DNA of 64,000 bases from Galeopsis tetrahit (Eukaryota > Streptophyta > Magnoliopsida > Lamiales > Lamiaceae): positions 13,872,881 through 13,936,880 of the forward strand of contig OY776122.1 in the NCBI GenBank assembly GCA_963675135.1, written 5' to 3'. Below, piece by piece: positions 21,096 through 33,255 of the stretch (its first letter is position 1; each line of letters opens with the position of its first letter). The notes beneath the pieces were generated by a model, which had not been told where the DNA came from, did not search any database, and saw only the letters and a list, made by a program, of their open reading frames with translations. A program made the translations under genes and the position numbers.

Positions 21096-21739
21096 TAATG
21101 CTTTGGGGTGTCAATTTGTATTGAACATGTGGCATTATGTTTGTCATATTTACCCTCGCAAATGATTAACTTTTATTATTGATGGATTTAATAATTTCGG
21201 TCTTTTTTTATTTTAAAAACTAAAATGCGTTCAAATGATACCGTTATAGATGTAAAATTTATATTTTTTTGTAATTGCAATAAACCTTAAATATATACGT
21301 TAGAAATATATATTATACAATTTTATACTAACATATAATTATAATATATTTTATATAATATAATTATTATATACGATATAAAATTAATTTATAAGAACAT
21401 TTCGCGTATTATATATTCACGTATGAAAAATGATTGGGATTTTTTTTTTTTAAATTAAAAAAAAAATTCTCACCGACTTCTCCTTAACAATGCTGTTTGG
21501 GCTTCTGGTACCACTCCCGTAGGCCCGGGCCCGTTACCGACACTCTCTTTTCAGTGGAAATTACTATTCTCACCTCGAATGTCTGACCTTATTTGTAATT
21601 TATTTATTTATTTTCTTCTTTTCCCAATTATAGAGAGAAATATAGAATCTTGATATTTTGTTGTCACGTTATATTTGACGTGGGTTGTTTCTTAAGAAAT
21701 ACATATATTTATCATTCCGGATTATATTTTATACATGGT
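21096..21739. other. AT-rich spacer
   Basis: No gene. Contains a strongly AT-rich part at 21285-21420 and a short GC-rich fragment (GTAGGCCCGGGCCCG near 21520). Confidence 0.5.
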
Positions 21740-22439
21740 AAATTTTAGGGTAACACTTGTATACATCCGCACGTATCCCTTAATTTTAATTTTAATTTTT
21801 TATTTATATTTTATCTATATCCACTAATTTAATGAGCTCATAATTTTATTACAACTATCTGCATCCACTCATTTTATGAATTTACCCCAAATCATTTTTT
21901 TTTACAACTACACCCGCTCCTTTTATGAGTTCACCCCCAAATTATTTTTTTACCACAATTATCTGTACGCGCTCATTTTATGAGTTCACCCTCAAATTAT
22001 ATTTATACTACAGTTATCTGCACTCACTCACTTTATAAGTTCACCCCCAAATTATCTGCACCCGCTCATTTTATGAGTTCACCACCAACTATTTTTTTTA
22101 AAAATAATTATATTTAAAAAATTATATTATCTTTTTATTGATTTACACAAAATATAATAAAATCAACCTTAATTTATACATTTACAATTTGCAGCCGAGT
22201 TATATTCGATTCACCACTAAATAATCCATATTTTTTAAAATAAAATCATAAAAACATAATTAAAAAAAACTATCGAAATTAGTCACAAATCTCAATTTTT
22301 TTTTCTTTTTAATTTTTTTTTCAATTTTCAGTTTTTATTTCAAACTTTTTATTTCTTCATTTTTTTTCCTGCTTTTTTTTTTATTTAGTATTTTTTAATT
22401 TTTTAATATAAAATAATACTATATATATAATTTTATTAT

Positions 22440-23010
22440 AGTCACTAGTACAATAAGTAATAACAAGTAATACCATAAACCATAATCAGTAATACCATTA
22501 ATAATAATCAGTAATATCTTATACAATAACAAATAATTGTACACATTTAATTATATTCAATAATACCAAGAACAATTATTAGTAATACCACGAACAGTAA
22601 TCTGTAATACCATTAATATTAATTAGTAAAATTTTATACAATAACAAATAATTTCACACATCTAATTATATAAAGTAATACCAAAATAGAATTATCAGTA
22701 ATACCATGAAGGAATGAATAGTAATTAGTAATACCATAAACATTGATCATTAATATCTTATACAATAATAAATAATTTCACAAATCAAATTATATTTTGT
22801 AATACCATAAACAATAATAATAATCAGTAATGCCTTAATTAATAATAAATAATTCCACACAATCAGTAATACGACAAACAATAACCAGTAATACCACAAT
22901 TAATAATCAATAATACCGTAATCAATAATCATTAATATTAATTCAATAGTGTATTAATAGTAATACCACAATCAATAATTAATAATACCAATACCACTAA
23001 CAATAATACT
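22440..23010. repeat. Minisatellite of AGTAATACCA-type units inside the foldback element
   Basis: Units built from AATAATCAGTAATACCA (about 17-40 bp, irregular) recur more than 15 times between the left arm and the central unique segment. Confidence 0.8.
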
Positions 23011-23630
23011 ATAAAAAAAGTGGAGGGAGTGCAAACCGGGGTGTACTGAAGAAAATAGGGGGTGCACATTATCAAGCCCAATTGAAGAGAACCCTAGCCA
23101 AATAGAAGGGCACCCTAAGTCAGCAGTCGTCGTCTGAGATTTCATCGACAAGCTCACTGACTCCGAGTGCCGACTAATCAGAGATCCATCGACAACATAC
23201 TCACAATCCTCCTTCGGACCGTCGTCAATCGGAGGAAGAGCCTGCGCAGGAGCATGGTGAAGAAGACGAAGCAATGTAGCTTCGATTTGGACAAATATGA
23301 ACAACGAGAGCGAAGTGAGTGTTGCAGGCGAGCGCCATTGATGACAGAGAAGCTCCTGGATCGCGAACACAAAGGAGATTGATTGAAGCAGTCGCGTCGG
23401 TGGTCGAAATGAGTAGAGGTTTTTAACCGCCGTGGATCGTGGCCGAGATGGAAGATGATGTCGATTGTCATGGAATTGAAGAATCATGATTGTGATTTGA
23501 GGAGGGATCTCGGGCTTAAGCATCTGGGACGGAAGCGCCGCCGTCGCCGTCGAAGGGGTGGTCGGATATGGTGGTTGCTGGGTCACCCACCGACCGACAT
23601 AGATTTTCGACAGATCCTTTACTCATCAAA
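23011..23630. other. Central GC-richer segment of the foldback element; possible captured gene fragment
   Basis: This 600-bp region has clearly higher GC than its surroundings and no internal repeats. A minus-strand frame of 204 codons (23586-22972) reads through it but ends in the minisatellite and looks low in structure (Pro/Ser/Leu rich). I recognise no domain in any frame. It may be a transduplicated fragment of a host gene, as Pack-MULE-like elements carry, or the element's own non-coding core. Confidence 0.4.
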
Positions 23631-24425
23631 TTAAAATTAAAATTCAAGTGCACCGCCGATCAACTATAATAAAATCATACCTATAATATTATTTTGTATT
23701 AAGATTAAAAAAATACACATGAAAAAAATGAAAAAGAAAGGCAGGAAAAAAAAAGTAAAAGAAAAAAAAATGAAAAAATAAAAAATTTGGAAAAAAAAAT
23801 TGAAAATGGGAAGAAAAAAAGGAAAAGAGGAGGGAAAAAAAATTAAAAAGAAAAAAATTGAGATTTGTGGTTAATTTCGATAGTTTTTTATTAATTATAT
23901 TTTTACAATTTTTTTTAAAAAGTATGGGTGACTTGGTGGTGAATCGACGGTAACTCGCCAATAACTCGTCTGTATATTGTAAATATATAAATTAGAGTTT
24001 ATTTTATTATATTTTGTGTAAATTAATAAAAAGATAATATAATTTTTTTAAATGTGATTATTTTTTAAAAATTATTTTGGGGTGAACTCATAAAATGAGT
24101 GGGTACAGATAATCGTGATAAAATAATAATTTGGGAGTGAACTCATAAAATGAGCGGGTGCAGATAACCGTGGTAAAAAAATGATTTGGGGGTGAACTCA
24201 TAAAATGAGCGAGTACATATAACCGTGGTAAAAAAAAGATTTGGGGGTGAACTCATTAAATGTGTAAGTGGAGATAATTATAGTAAAAAATAATTTGGGA
24301 GGTGAACTAATTAAATGAATGGGTGCAGATAATTTGAATTAAAAAAAAAAAATTGAGGAGGTATGCACCATACACTCGCGTGCATACAAGTATTTGGCAA
24401 AATTTTATGTATATCAAATCACTTT

Positions 24426-24849
24426 TGTCTGCAACCGATTTGTATTTTATTTGTAATTTATAACAAAATGTGTTACAACATGAACCAAAGTCTATTTTAA
24501 TTTATTTTTTCCACCTTTTTTATGCTACTTTAATTTCTTTTTCTTTTTTTTTTTTTTTGCAATTTCTTTTGTTACTCTATGAATAAAAGTGTGAACAAAA
24601 TCAAATTTGCTGTCTTTTTTACTATTTGCATCGAGGTTCATAGGGTAACACACATTATTGTTCATATGATTAGTACATGGATTCGCACACAGTAATGTAA
24701 AACATGTGTGATCTAATGAAAAATCATGTATTACGTTATATATAAAACATTATGTGTTACTTTATGTCTATATGTAATAGTGTGCGTTTTTTCTAGTATG
24801 AATGATTTAGTATACTATAAAAAAAAAAATCGAAAGAGCAAAGAAAAGT
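24426..24849. other. AT-rich spacer
   Basis: No gene or clear repeat boundary; contains several poly(T) runs. Confidence 0.5.
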
Positions 24850-25369
24850 AACGAGGGGTTTTTTTTTTTTTTGCCTTGTTAATTAGCAAGGAATTTAATG
24901 AGGGACTGAATTTTAAGAATTAACGAGTAATTTAATGAAAGATTTGATTTCGAGAATTAGCAAGGGATTTGCTGAGTGCTTATTTTGCCCTTGTTAATTA
25001 GAGAGGAAATTGGCAAGAAAAATTAATTAAAAAAAATAGTGAGACCAAAACCCCGAAAGTTTATTCACGTTAATTAGCTAGAGATTTGGTGAGAAAAATT
25101 AATAAATTAAAAAAAAAATAGTGGGGAATAAAACCCTCCCTCGCGAATTAGCGAGACTTGGAAAGGAAAATGAGGACTAAAACACTCGCTATATTCATAG
25201 CTAATTTTTTATTTTAAATTTATTTCAAATTAATATATATACATTATTGGTAACATATTATTTTATAATTTTCTAATTAGATAAAAATATAACATGTATG
25301 GTATGCATTGACAATTATATAATAAATAAATAAATTTAAATTAAATAGATTAAAGAAAAAAATTTAAAA

Positions 25370-25370
<1 letters not shown>

Positions 25371-25400
<30 letters not shown>
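25371..25400. repeat. (AT)n microsatellite
   Basis: A run of AT dinucleotides of about 30 bp in copy A. A matching run lies at about 26262-26288 in copy B, supporting their common origin. Confidence 0.85.
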
Positions 25401-26256
25401 TAATTGCAAATTAAACATAATGAATGAAGCTCCTTGTCCAAACGGCAAGTCGAACGCACATAGACACTCCGATGAAACCTCGGTCACTCATGATGGGTAA
25501 ATTAACTGGCCATTTTTGTGGCCCAACGATAAGGGTGGTGCTTTGTCAAGCTTGTGACTTAGGTTCGCATGGTGGATGAATTAATTGGTCATTTATGTGA
25601 CCGAACACTAGGGGTGGTGTTTTGTCAAGTTTGTGGCCTGGATTGTCACGGTGGGTGAATTAATTGACCATTTATGTAGTCTAGCGGTGAGCAGTAATGA
25701 ATCAAGAATTTTTTAGAATTTTAACTAGGAAAAGTTAGAATTTTTTTCCTAGTTAATTAGCAAGGAATTTAATGAGAGATTGAATTTTAAGAATTAGCAA
25801 GGAATTTATTGAGATTTTTTTTTTTTTGCCCTTATTAATTAACGAGAGATTTAATAAAAGACTTGATTTCGAGAATTAGCAAGGAATTTGCTGAGTGCTT
25901 TTTTTGCCCTGGTTAATTAGAGACGGAATTGACAAGGGAAATTAAATAATAAAAAAAATAGTGAAGGCCAAAGCCCTAGCTAATTAGCGAAAGTTTATTC
26001 GGTTTCGGCCTGGTGTTGTAAGTTGTAACCCATATTTATGTCTTGTCCAATTAAAAAAAAAAAAAGAATAGTGGGGGATAAAACCCTCATTCGTTAATTA
26101 ATAATTAGTGAGAGATTTGGAAAGGAAAATTAATAAATTAAAAGAAAAAGGAGAAAAAATTGCAAATAAAATAAAATGAATGAATCTCCTTGTCCAAACG
26201 GGGGCTAAAACACTCGCTAAATCCATAGCTAATTTTTTATTTTAAAATTATTTTAA

Positions 26257-26293
<37 letters not shown>

Positions 26294-26301
26294 ATAACAT
26301 A

Positions 26302-27119
26302 CTACCTCCGTCCCACATAAGTTTGCATACTCACCCTCACAATATACACATATTTACCCTTCATGCAATATTTTTTGGGGTCCGTCATACACTCAATCAA
26401 ACTACATTATTTATTTTTTTCTTAATTATTACATTTTTTTCTTAAACTCCGTTCCAATCATGCCACAATGGGGCCAGGGGGGCCACTGGGCCCGCCACCA
26501 ATTTTTTTTTAATATATATATATTTCATCAGTCCTCTAATTATTTGTACATCGTTTTATTGGGACGTCACAAGATTATTTGCACACTTTTAATATGAAAA
26601 TACCCAACAAAATTAATACCCTTCCAACATCATTTTATTTTCAAAATTACTATTCATTTTTTACATACATTTTACTTTACATCTCACCCTAATTCACTTT
26701 ACACCTTACTAAATCATCCAAAATACCCCTACTTTATTCACCAACCACTAAATTCACTCTTTTTAAAACTTGTGCCGGTCAAACCGTGCAAATAATATAA
26801 TATTGGAACACATTAATGTATTAATTAAAAGACATTTATAATCGAAGAAATAAAATGTTTTTTAAATTTAATATTTTAGCAATTTTTAAATTGTTTCGCT
26901 TCATTTTTAATCGAACTATCAAAACTTCAAAACAAAATGAAAGTTAGCTTGTTCAATTTAATTTAATGAAATATATTGACAATTTTATCATGTAAAATTT
27001 TGATAAATATAATAAGTACATATTATTTTATCTTTAAAGTAATGTTAATCGGGCCCCACTATCGAGATTTCATGGCTCCGTCACTGGTTCCAACAAATGC
27101 AATCTTTTCAGGGAGGGAG
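26302..27119. mobile_element. Stowaway-like insertion in copy B (empty site in copy A)
   Basis: Begins CTACCTCCGTCCCACATAAG and ends CAGGGAGGGAG, flanked by TA at 26300-26301 and 27120-27121. Copy A reads straight through as AACATATTATTTTAT (about 25253), so the pre-insertion site is visible in the window. At 818 bp it is long for a MITE; the part after 26460 (GGGGCCAGGGGGGCC) may be a second element nested within it. Confidence 0.72.
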
Positions 27120-27190
27120 TATTATTTTATAATTTTCATATTAGTTAAAAATATAACATGTATGGTATGCATTGACAATTGTATAATAAA

Positions 27191-28590
27191 CAAATAAATT
27201 TAAATTAAATAGATTAAAGAAGAAAAAATAAAAAATATAACATATATATTAATGGTAAATAAAACATAATGAATGAAGCTCCTTGTTCAAACGGCAAGCT
27301 GAGCGCACATAGACACTCCGACGAAACCTCGGTCACCCATGGTTGGTAAATTAACTTGTCATTTATGTGGCCCAGCGATAAGGGTGATGCTTTGACAGGC
27401 TTGTGGCTTAGGTTCGCATGGTGGGTGAATTAATTGGCCATTTATGTGGCCGAACACCGAGGGTGTGTTTTGTCAAGTTTGTGGACTGTGTTCACATGGT
27501 AGGTGAGGTGAATTAATGGACCATTTATGTAGTCTAGTGGTGAACAGTAACGAATTCAGAATTTTAGCTAGGAAAAATTATAAATTTATTTTTATAAAAA
27601 TATGACAGGCCAAAATCGACCTTTTTTTTAGTGATACAACAATAATGAAATAAGGGGCGTGTGTTATCGTAGAATCAACAAGTCTGAAATGACAATTATC
27701 AGTAATTTTTAGAATTATCCATATTTTGTGTTTTATTTTTTTTACTAAATTACTCCCTCGTCCGTTTATATATTTCTCGTTACTTTTTGACATATTATTG
27801 AATTACAAAATGGAATTCCATTTATAAAATTGAGTGAAAGAATCTGAGTTCTTCAATGAACGAATGATTTACAAACTTGAAAAGAAACTTGTTTATATAA
27901 AACAAATAAATTTAAATTAAATAGATTAAAGATAAAAAAATATAACATATATATTAATGGTAAACAAAACATAATGAATGAAGCTCCTTGTTCAAACGGC
28001 AAGCCGAGCGCACATAGACACTCCGACGAAACCTCGGTCACCTATGGTTGGTAAATTAACTGGTCATTTATGTGGCCCAACGATAAGGGTGGTGCTTTGA
28101 TAGGCTTGTGGCCTAGGTTCGCATGGTGGGTGAATTAATTGGCAATTTATGTGGCCGAACACCGAGGGTGTGTTTTGTCAAGTTTGTGGACTGTGTTCAC
28201 ATGGTAGGTGAATTAACTGACCATTTATGTAGTCTAGTGGTGAACAGTAATGAATTCAGAATTTTAGCTAGGAAAATTTATAAATTTATTTTTATAAAAA
28301 TATGTAAGGGCCAAAATCGACCCTTTTTTTAGTGATACAACAATAATGAAATAAGGGGCATGTGTTATCGTAGAATCAACAAGTCTGAAATGACAATTAT
28401 CAGTAATTTTTAGAATTATCCATATTTTTTGTTTTATTTTTTACTAAATTACTCCCTCGTCCGTTTATAAATTTCTCGTTACTTTTTGAGATATTATTGA
28501 ATTACAAAATGGAATTCCATTGATAAAATTGAGTGAAAGAATCTGAGTTCTTCAGTGAACGAATGATTTACAAACTTGAAAAGTCCGTAA
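27191..28590. repeat. 712-bp tandem duplication that includes the tip of the Copia-2 LTR
   Basis: Unit 1 (27191-27902) and unit 2 (27903 to about 28590) match closely, from CAAATAAATTTAAATTAAAT through GCTCCTTGTTCAAACGGCAA to TTACAAACTTGAAAAG. Both units end with the first 90 bp or so of the Copia-2 LTR (ACAAAATGGAATTCCATT), which in unit 1 is otherwise without a retroelement. Confidence 0.85.
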
Positions 28591-28818
28591 AAAAAAAACA
28601 AACTTGAAAAGAAAGGGCAAGGGGACTTTGCTCTTGTAAGCTAATGGTCCCTTATCCAACTAATAACTGACTAATAACCTCTCTAATTAATCTAACAAAC
28701 TAACTAATTGACTGTAACAAAATACAAGGGTGAAGTTACCAATACAAAGGGTGTATTGGATTAAAAACAGGGAGTGTAAATAACTAATCATGGAGTGTAT
28801 GTACTAACCCTTTATACC
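28498..28818 (-). repeat. 3' LTR of Copia-2
   Basis: Matches 33256-33564 through ATGGAATTCCATTGATAAAA, CTAATGGTCCCTTATCCAAC and GGTGTATTGGATTAAAAACA. It contains a 28-bp internal duplication (ACAAACTTGAAAAG repeated) that the other LTR lacks. Confidence 0.85.
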
Positions 28819-30303
28819 CCCCTCAAAATGAGAGTGTATGTTTATCAATCCCATTTTGTCTTTGTGAGTAATGAATGTTGTAGGAGAAAGAGGTTTAGTG
28901 AGGATATCAGCAAGATTTTCTGTAGTGGGGATGTGAATGAGAGTGAGCAATCCTTCTTGAATCTTTTCCCTTGTGAAGTAGTAGTCCAAAGATATGTGTT
29001 TAGTCCTTTGATGTAGGCAAGGATTGTGAGAAATGGAGAAAGCATTTTTGCTATCTGTATACATAATTAAGGGAGTTGAATGATGGATCTTCAAATTAGT
29101 AAGGATATAGTGTATCAATTGGAGTTCACATGTGGTAGAAGTTATGGCCCTGTATTCAGCTTCTGTAGAGGACCTACTAACAGTAGATTGTTTCTTAGAT
29201 TTCCAAAATATAAGTGATTTACCAAAATAAATGCTATAACATGTAATACTCTTTCTTGTGTGGATACACCTAGCCCAATCGGAATCTGAAAAGGCATGAA
29301 ATTTGAAGGTGTTGCATATGGGGTAGAAGATTCCAGTACCTGGATTACTTTTGAGATATCTTAAGACTCTATGAACAACAACCAAGTGAGCTTAAGTAGG
29401 TTGTTGCATGAACCGACTCAATGTTTGGATTGCATAAGATATGTCAGGCCTTGTAACATTTAAGTAAAGAAGCTTTCCTACCAACCTTCTATACAGTTCA
29501 GGATGTTTTAAAAGTGGAGATTTATCATTAAAAGATATTTTAGAGTCTATAGGAGTGGAGCAAGGTTTGCTTCCCAAATAACTAGAGTCATGCAATAAGT
29601 CTAGAGTATATTTCCTTTGACACAGTGTTAGCCCTTTATCATTTCTGGCTACTTCTATGCCTAGGATATATCTCAAAATACCAAAATCCTTTATAGTGAA
29701 TTTTTAATGCAAGTAGTTCTTTATGGTTTTAATGATATCAAGACTAGTGCCTGCTACAATAAGATCATCCACATAACAAAGAACAATAGTGAAATCAGAA
29801 CCATTCTGTCTAGTGAATAAAGAAGTATCAGCTTTGGATTGGATGAATCCTATTGTTAACAAGGAAGTAGTTAATTTGGTAAACCATTGTTTGGAGGCTT
29901 GTTTTAAACCATAAATACTTTTATTCAACTTGCAAACTCTTTTATCATTAGGGGAACAATAACCAGGGGGAGGCACCATGTAGATTTCTTCTACTAAGTC
30001 ACCATGTAAGAAAGCATTGTTCACATCCAATTGATGGATATGCCAATTTTTAGAAATAGCAACATCTAATAGGATTCTTACAGTGGTGATCTTAGCAACA
30101 GGGGAAAAGGTGTCAAAGTAGTCTATGCCTTCTTGTTGGGTATATCCTTTAGCAACTAGTCTAGCTTTGTACCTTTCTATGGTGCCATCAAATTTATATT
30201 TTACTTTATAGATCCATCTACAACCTATAAAATGTTTGCCTGAAGGTAAATCAACAAGAGACCAAGTGTTGTTTTTATTTAGGGCCTCAAGTTCATTTTT
30301 CAT
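28804..30303 (-). pseudogene. Copia-2 reverse transcriptase and RNase H, broken
   Basis: RT in frame 30303-29704: NTWSLVDLPSGKHFIGCRWI, ARLVAKGYTQQEGIDYFDTF, LDVNNAFLHGDL, and the catalytic YVDD (in LCYVDDLIVAG). It stops after NYLH. RT continues at 29676-29392 (GIEVARNDKGLTLCQRKYTL, SRPDISYA-like TRPDISYAIQTL). RNase H is at 29385-28804 (SDSDWARC, STEAEYRAI, ILTKPL). At least two interruptions separate the pieces, so the enzyme cannot be made from this copy. Confidence 0.88.
28817..28828 (-). other. Polypurine tract of Copia-2
   Basis: Minus-strand TTTTGAGGGGGG directly inside the 3' LTR. Confidence 0.7.
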
Positions 30304-30698
30304 AGCAATAACCCAATTTTCATCTAAGGCAGCCTGTTTATAAGTTTTGGGCTCTTAGACAAGAGAAATAGAGGCTGTAAACTTCTTATAAGTAGGAGAC
30401 AATTTAACAGTAGACAAAAAATGATGTATGGGATACTGTCTTCCAAAGTAGAAGAATTCAATTTAGCATGATTAATAGATGCAGGTAGAGACGTTTCATA
30501 AACTTGCAAATATGCAGGTTGAGTTTTTGTTCTAGAGGGTCTGGAGTGAGTTTGTATCTCTGGAACATGAGTAGTAGGGTCATGAATATCATTATCAAAA
30601 ACAGATGCAGTGTTGTTGTCATTTTGAGAAATGATAGTGTGTGAATCAGGGGTATCATAAGAATCAGAATCGTCAATAAAATCATAAGTGGAAGTGGC

Positions 30699-31616
30699 CT
30701 ATGAAGGAATATTGGACAAGGGCTGTTTGATGGCTTTGTTATCAGCAAAAGGAAATATATCTTCAAATAAAACATTCCTAGAAACCAAAAAAAATTCAGT
30801 TTGGATGTCAAGAAGCTTGTAACCTTTTGTACCAAGAGGATAGCCAATAAAAGCACATTTAGTAGCCCTTGGGTCAAATTTGTGCCTATTAGAGACCAAA
30901 GTGTTAGCAAAACACAAGCAACCAAAGGTTTTAAAACAAGAATAATCAGGTTTCTTGTTGTATAACATTTCAAATGGGGATTTTTGTTTAAGAATTTGTG
31001 AAGGAATTCTATTTATGATGTATGCAACTGTTTTGATACATTCACTCCAGTATTGTATAGGTAAAGAGGATTGGAATAATAGAGCTCTAGCAACCTATAG
31101 TAAATGTTGATGTTTTCTCTCAACTATCCCATTTTGTTGGGGTGTCTCAACACAAGAAGTTTGATGAAGGATGCCTAATTTATGATAAAAGTCAGAAAGA
31201 AAAAACTCAGTCCCATTATCACTTCTAAGAACCTTGATTTTAACAAGTTTGGTGAGGACCATGTTGTGAAAATTTTCTAAGGATATTTTGACATCAATTT
31301 TAGCTTTTAGGAGATAAATCCAAGTACATCTGCTAAATTCATCAACAATAGTAAGGAAGAATCTATGGCCTGAAACAGATTGTAGATAATAGGGGCCCCA
31401 AACATCACAGTGTATAAGTTGAAAGGCATATGTAGAAACAGAGGTGCTTAGAGGGAAAGATTTTCTCTTTTGTTTAGCCAAAAGACCGATCAAACAATTA
31501 AGGTGAATGGCAGTAGATTCAGGGATATGCATCATACATTGTCTAGAGATATGTCCAAGTCTTTTATGCCACAAATCAAGTTTACAAGAATCAGAAAGCA
31601 TACAACTAGAAAACAC
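30699..31616 (-). pseudogene. Copia-2 integrase, broken
   Basis: Frame 31616-31095 holds a degenerate N-terminal zinc-binding segment (LWHKRLGH) and the core with HCDVWGP, RSDNGTEF and TPQQNGIVERKHQ, which carry the D-D-E residues. A stop follows QHLL at about 31097. The C-terminal GKxPYEVL-like part continues in another frame at 30968-30699 (CFKTFGCLCF, CAFIGYPLGTKGYKLLD). Frameshift plus stop make it a pseudogene. Confidence 0.85.
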
Positions 31617-31718
31617 AGATAGTCATAATACAATGTTAGTAGAAGAGAATGCAGTTTGTAAAAGATAGAGGCCTCTAACTTGATCAACAGTACCAATCAC
31701 CATCTTGGTTTTATTGTC

Positions 31719-32063
31719 CTACAAAACACAGTGTGAGGACAAGAAACTAACTGTGCAGTTTGAATATCTAGTGAGGTGACTAATGGACAAAAGACTGAAA
31801 GTGAAATCAGGGACATATAAAACATTATACAATGTCAAATGTTCATTTATAATGATGTTTCCCATGTGTGTGGCTGTGGAAATGGCATTATTGGGTAGGG
31901 AAATTTTGATGTTGGCAATAGAGGGAGGGCTTGAAAATAAAGATATATCAAATATCATATGATCAGTTGCCCCAGTATCCAAGATCCCAAGTGGCAAATT
32001 TAACATTATCTTGACAAGAGTTAGAGGAAATACCTTAATCCTTGGATGTAGAAGGGTCCTCAA
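31719..32063 (-). pseudogene. Copia-2 protease
   Basis: Contains GILDTGATDHM, the DTGA active-site motif, and LTLYNVLYVPDFTFSLLSIS, typical of copia aspartic proteases. The frame is separate from the gag and integrase frames because of indels. Confidence 0.8.
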
Positions 32064-33146
32064 TGTGAACAGTGGAGGCTCCTGCTACAAAAGAAGAAAT
32101 GTTCCTCCCCTCACCAGAATTTTGGGCTTTAGAAAAATTGAGAAACTTGTTAAAGAGTTCTTGGTCAAGTAAAGGGTTGGAATCCTTGGAATTGTCCCTC
32201 TGAGCAAGGGGTTTGATGGAGACAGAGGCAGCTTTACTAGAATCTTTGTTTGTAGGACCTCTGGGGCCTTTCCAACTAGGGGAAAACCTATGAGGTGGAA
32301 GCATCTGTCTATGGTGCGCCCTAAGCCATCATAGTGGCCACACTTAAGGGGTTTTCTTTTGTCTTTATAAAACCTAGCATTCTTTGCTATCATAGCAATA
32401 GAGTCTGGTGGGATGGGATCAGAAACAATGTTTAAGGCTCTTTGGGATTCTTCTTGAAGCAAGAGGCCATATATTTTGGACAGGGGTGGGAAAGGTGATT
32501 GCAATAGAAATTGGCTACGAATGGAGCTATAAGAGTCATGAAGATCTACCAAGAATTTTATAACAACATCCTGTTCTTGGGTTTTAGACATCAATTTAGG
32601 AAAATCACAAGTGCACCCATCCATGGCCCCACAAGAACATTTAAGAACATGCCTAAAACTCAAATATTCATCCCAAAGGTATTTGAATTGGTTATAATAG
32701 CTAACTAGAGATTGAGAACCTTGAGCAATAGAACTTAAAGATTTCTCTAAGTGGTAAACCCTAGTGCTATCAGATCGAGCATAACGAATTTGTAATTCAT
32801 CCCAAACATCTTTTGCTATGGAAAAATATTCTAGGGTTCGCTTAGTGTCGGGAATAATAGAATTTAAAATCCACATGAGCACTAAATCATTAGCTCTTAC
32901 CCAGGCAGCGTAGATGTTTGAATCATCTTCCTCAGATGGAATGTCCAACGTGCCATCGATCAGACGAGCTTTGTTCTTGACGCTCATACCTCTTTGTATC
33001 GCATAGCTCCAAGAAACATAGATGGTGCCGTCGAGGGGCTCAAGAACGATTGCAACAGTTGGGTTGTCGTTTTGATGCAACGCTAGGGGGGAGAAAGGAT
33101 TCAACACCGGATTGAGAGGTGTGGGATCGGTGACGGTGGGAGCCAT
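32035..33146 (-). pseudogene. Copia-2 gag
   Basis: From ATG at 33146 (MAPTVTDPTPLNP) with gag features YVSWSYAIQRGMSVKNKARL, IDGTLDIP, WILNSIIPDT, VWDELQIRYARSDSTRVY and CDFPKL...FLVDLHDSYSSIRSQ. The zinc knuckle is degenerate (KCGHYDGLGRTIDRCF, expected CX2CX3GHX4C). A frameshift near 32310 moves the C-terminus into another frame (32304-32035, with NKFLNFSKAQNSGEG). Confidence 0.82.
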
Positions 33147-33243
33147 CGAAGTAAGGAATGGAAAAATCAACGGAGAAAAACAGAAGCGCAGGTAATAAAC
33201 CTAGATGAAGAGGATCGAAGGAAATTGCAATTTCTTGAAGAAA

Positions 33244-33252
33244 CTGATACCA
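33244..33252 (-). other. Primer-binding site of Copia-2
   Basis: Minus TGGTATCAG three bases inside the right LTR; only the first nine bases match the Met primer site before it diverges. Confidence 0.65.
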
Positions 33253-33255
33253 TAT

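Larger units (their letters stand above)
21740..24425. mobile_element. Foldback element, about 2.7 kb, with tandem-repeat terminal inverted repeats
   Basis: The left arm (21740-22440) and right arm (23690-24425) are inverted copies. Outer ends share ACTTGTATRCA followed by a CGCACGTAT/CGCGAGTGTA block. Next come arrays of the 55-62 bp unit with CTCATTTTATGAG, on the left (21830-22090) and inverted on the right (24070-24340). Inner arm sequence (ATCGAAATTAGTCACAAATC near 22274, and its inverse near 23858) continues the inverted repeat, giving arms of roughly 700 bp. I could not identify a target-site duplication. This layout fits foldback elements or long-TIR Mutator-like elements. No transposase is visible. 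Confidence 0.78.
24850..27590. repeat. Large tandem segmental duplication (copies A and B)
   Basis: Copy A (about 24850-25735) and copy B (about 25736-27590) share the same order of blocks: TTAATTAGCAAGGAATTTAATGAG repeats, GGATAAAACCCTC, CTAATTTTTTATTTTAAA, an (AT)n tract, AACATGTATGGTATGCATTG, and a GC-richer block beginning GAATGAAGCTCCTTGT and ending TGTAGTCTAG. Copy B is longer because it holds an 818-bp insertion (26302-27119). Non-coding. Confidence 0.78.

Noticed and set aside
22972..23586. 204-codon minus frame in the foldback element as a gene
   Set aside because: No domain, composition dominated by Ser/Pro/Leu, and it runs into a minisatellite. Kept only as a possible captured fragment.
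25431..28290. tRNA gene in the GC-richer repeated block
   Set aside because: No cloverleaf, A-box or B-box could be recognised.
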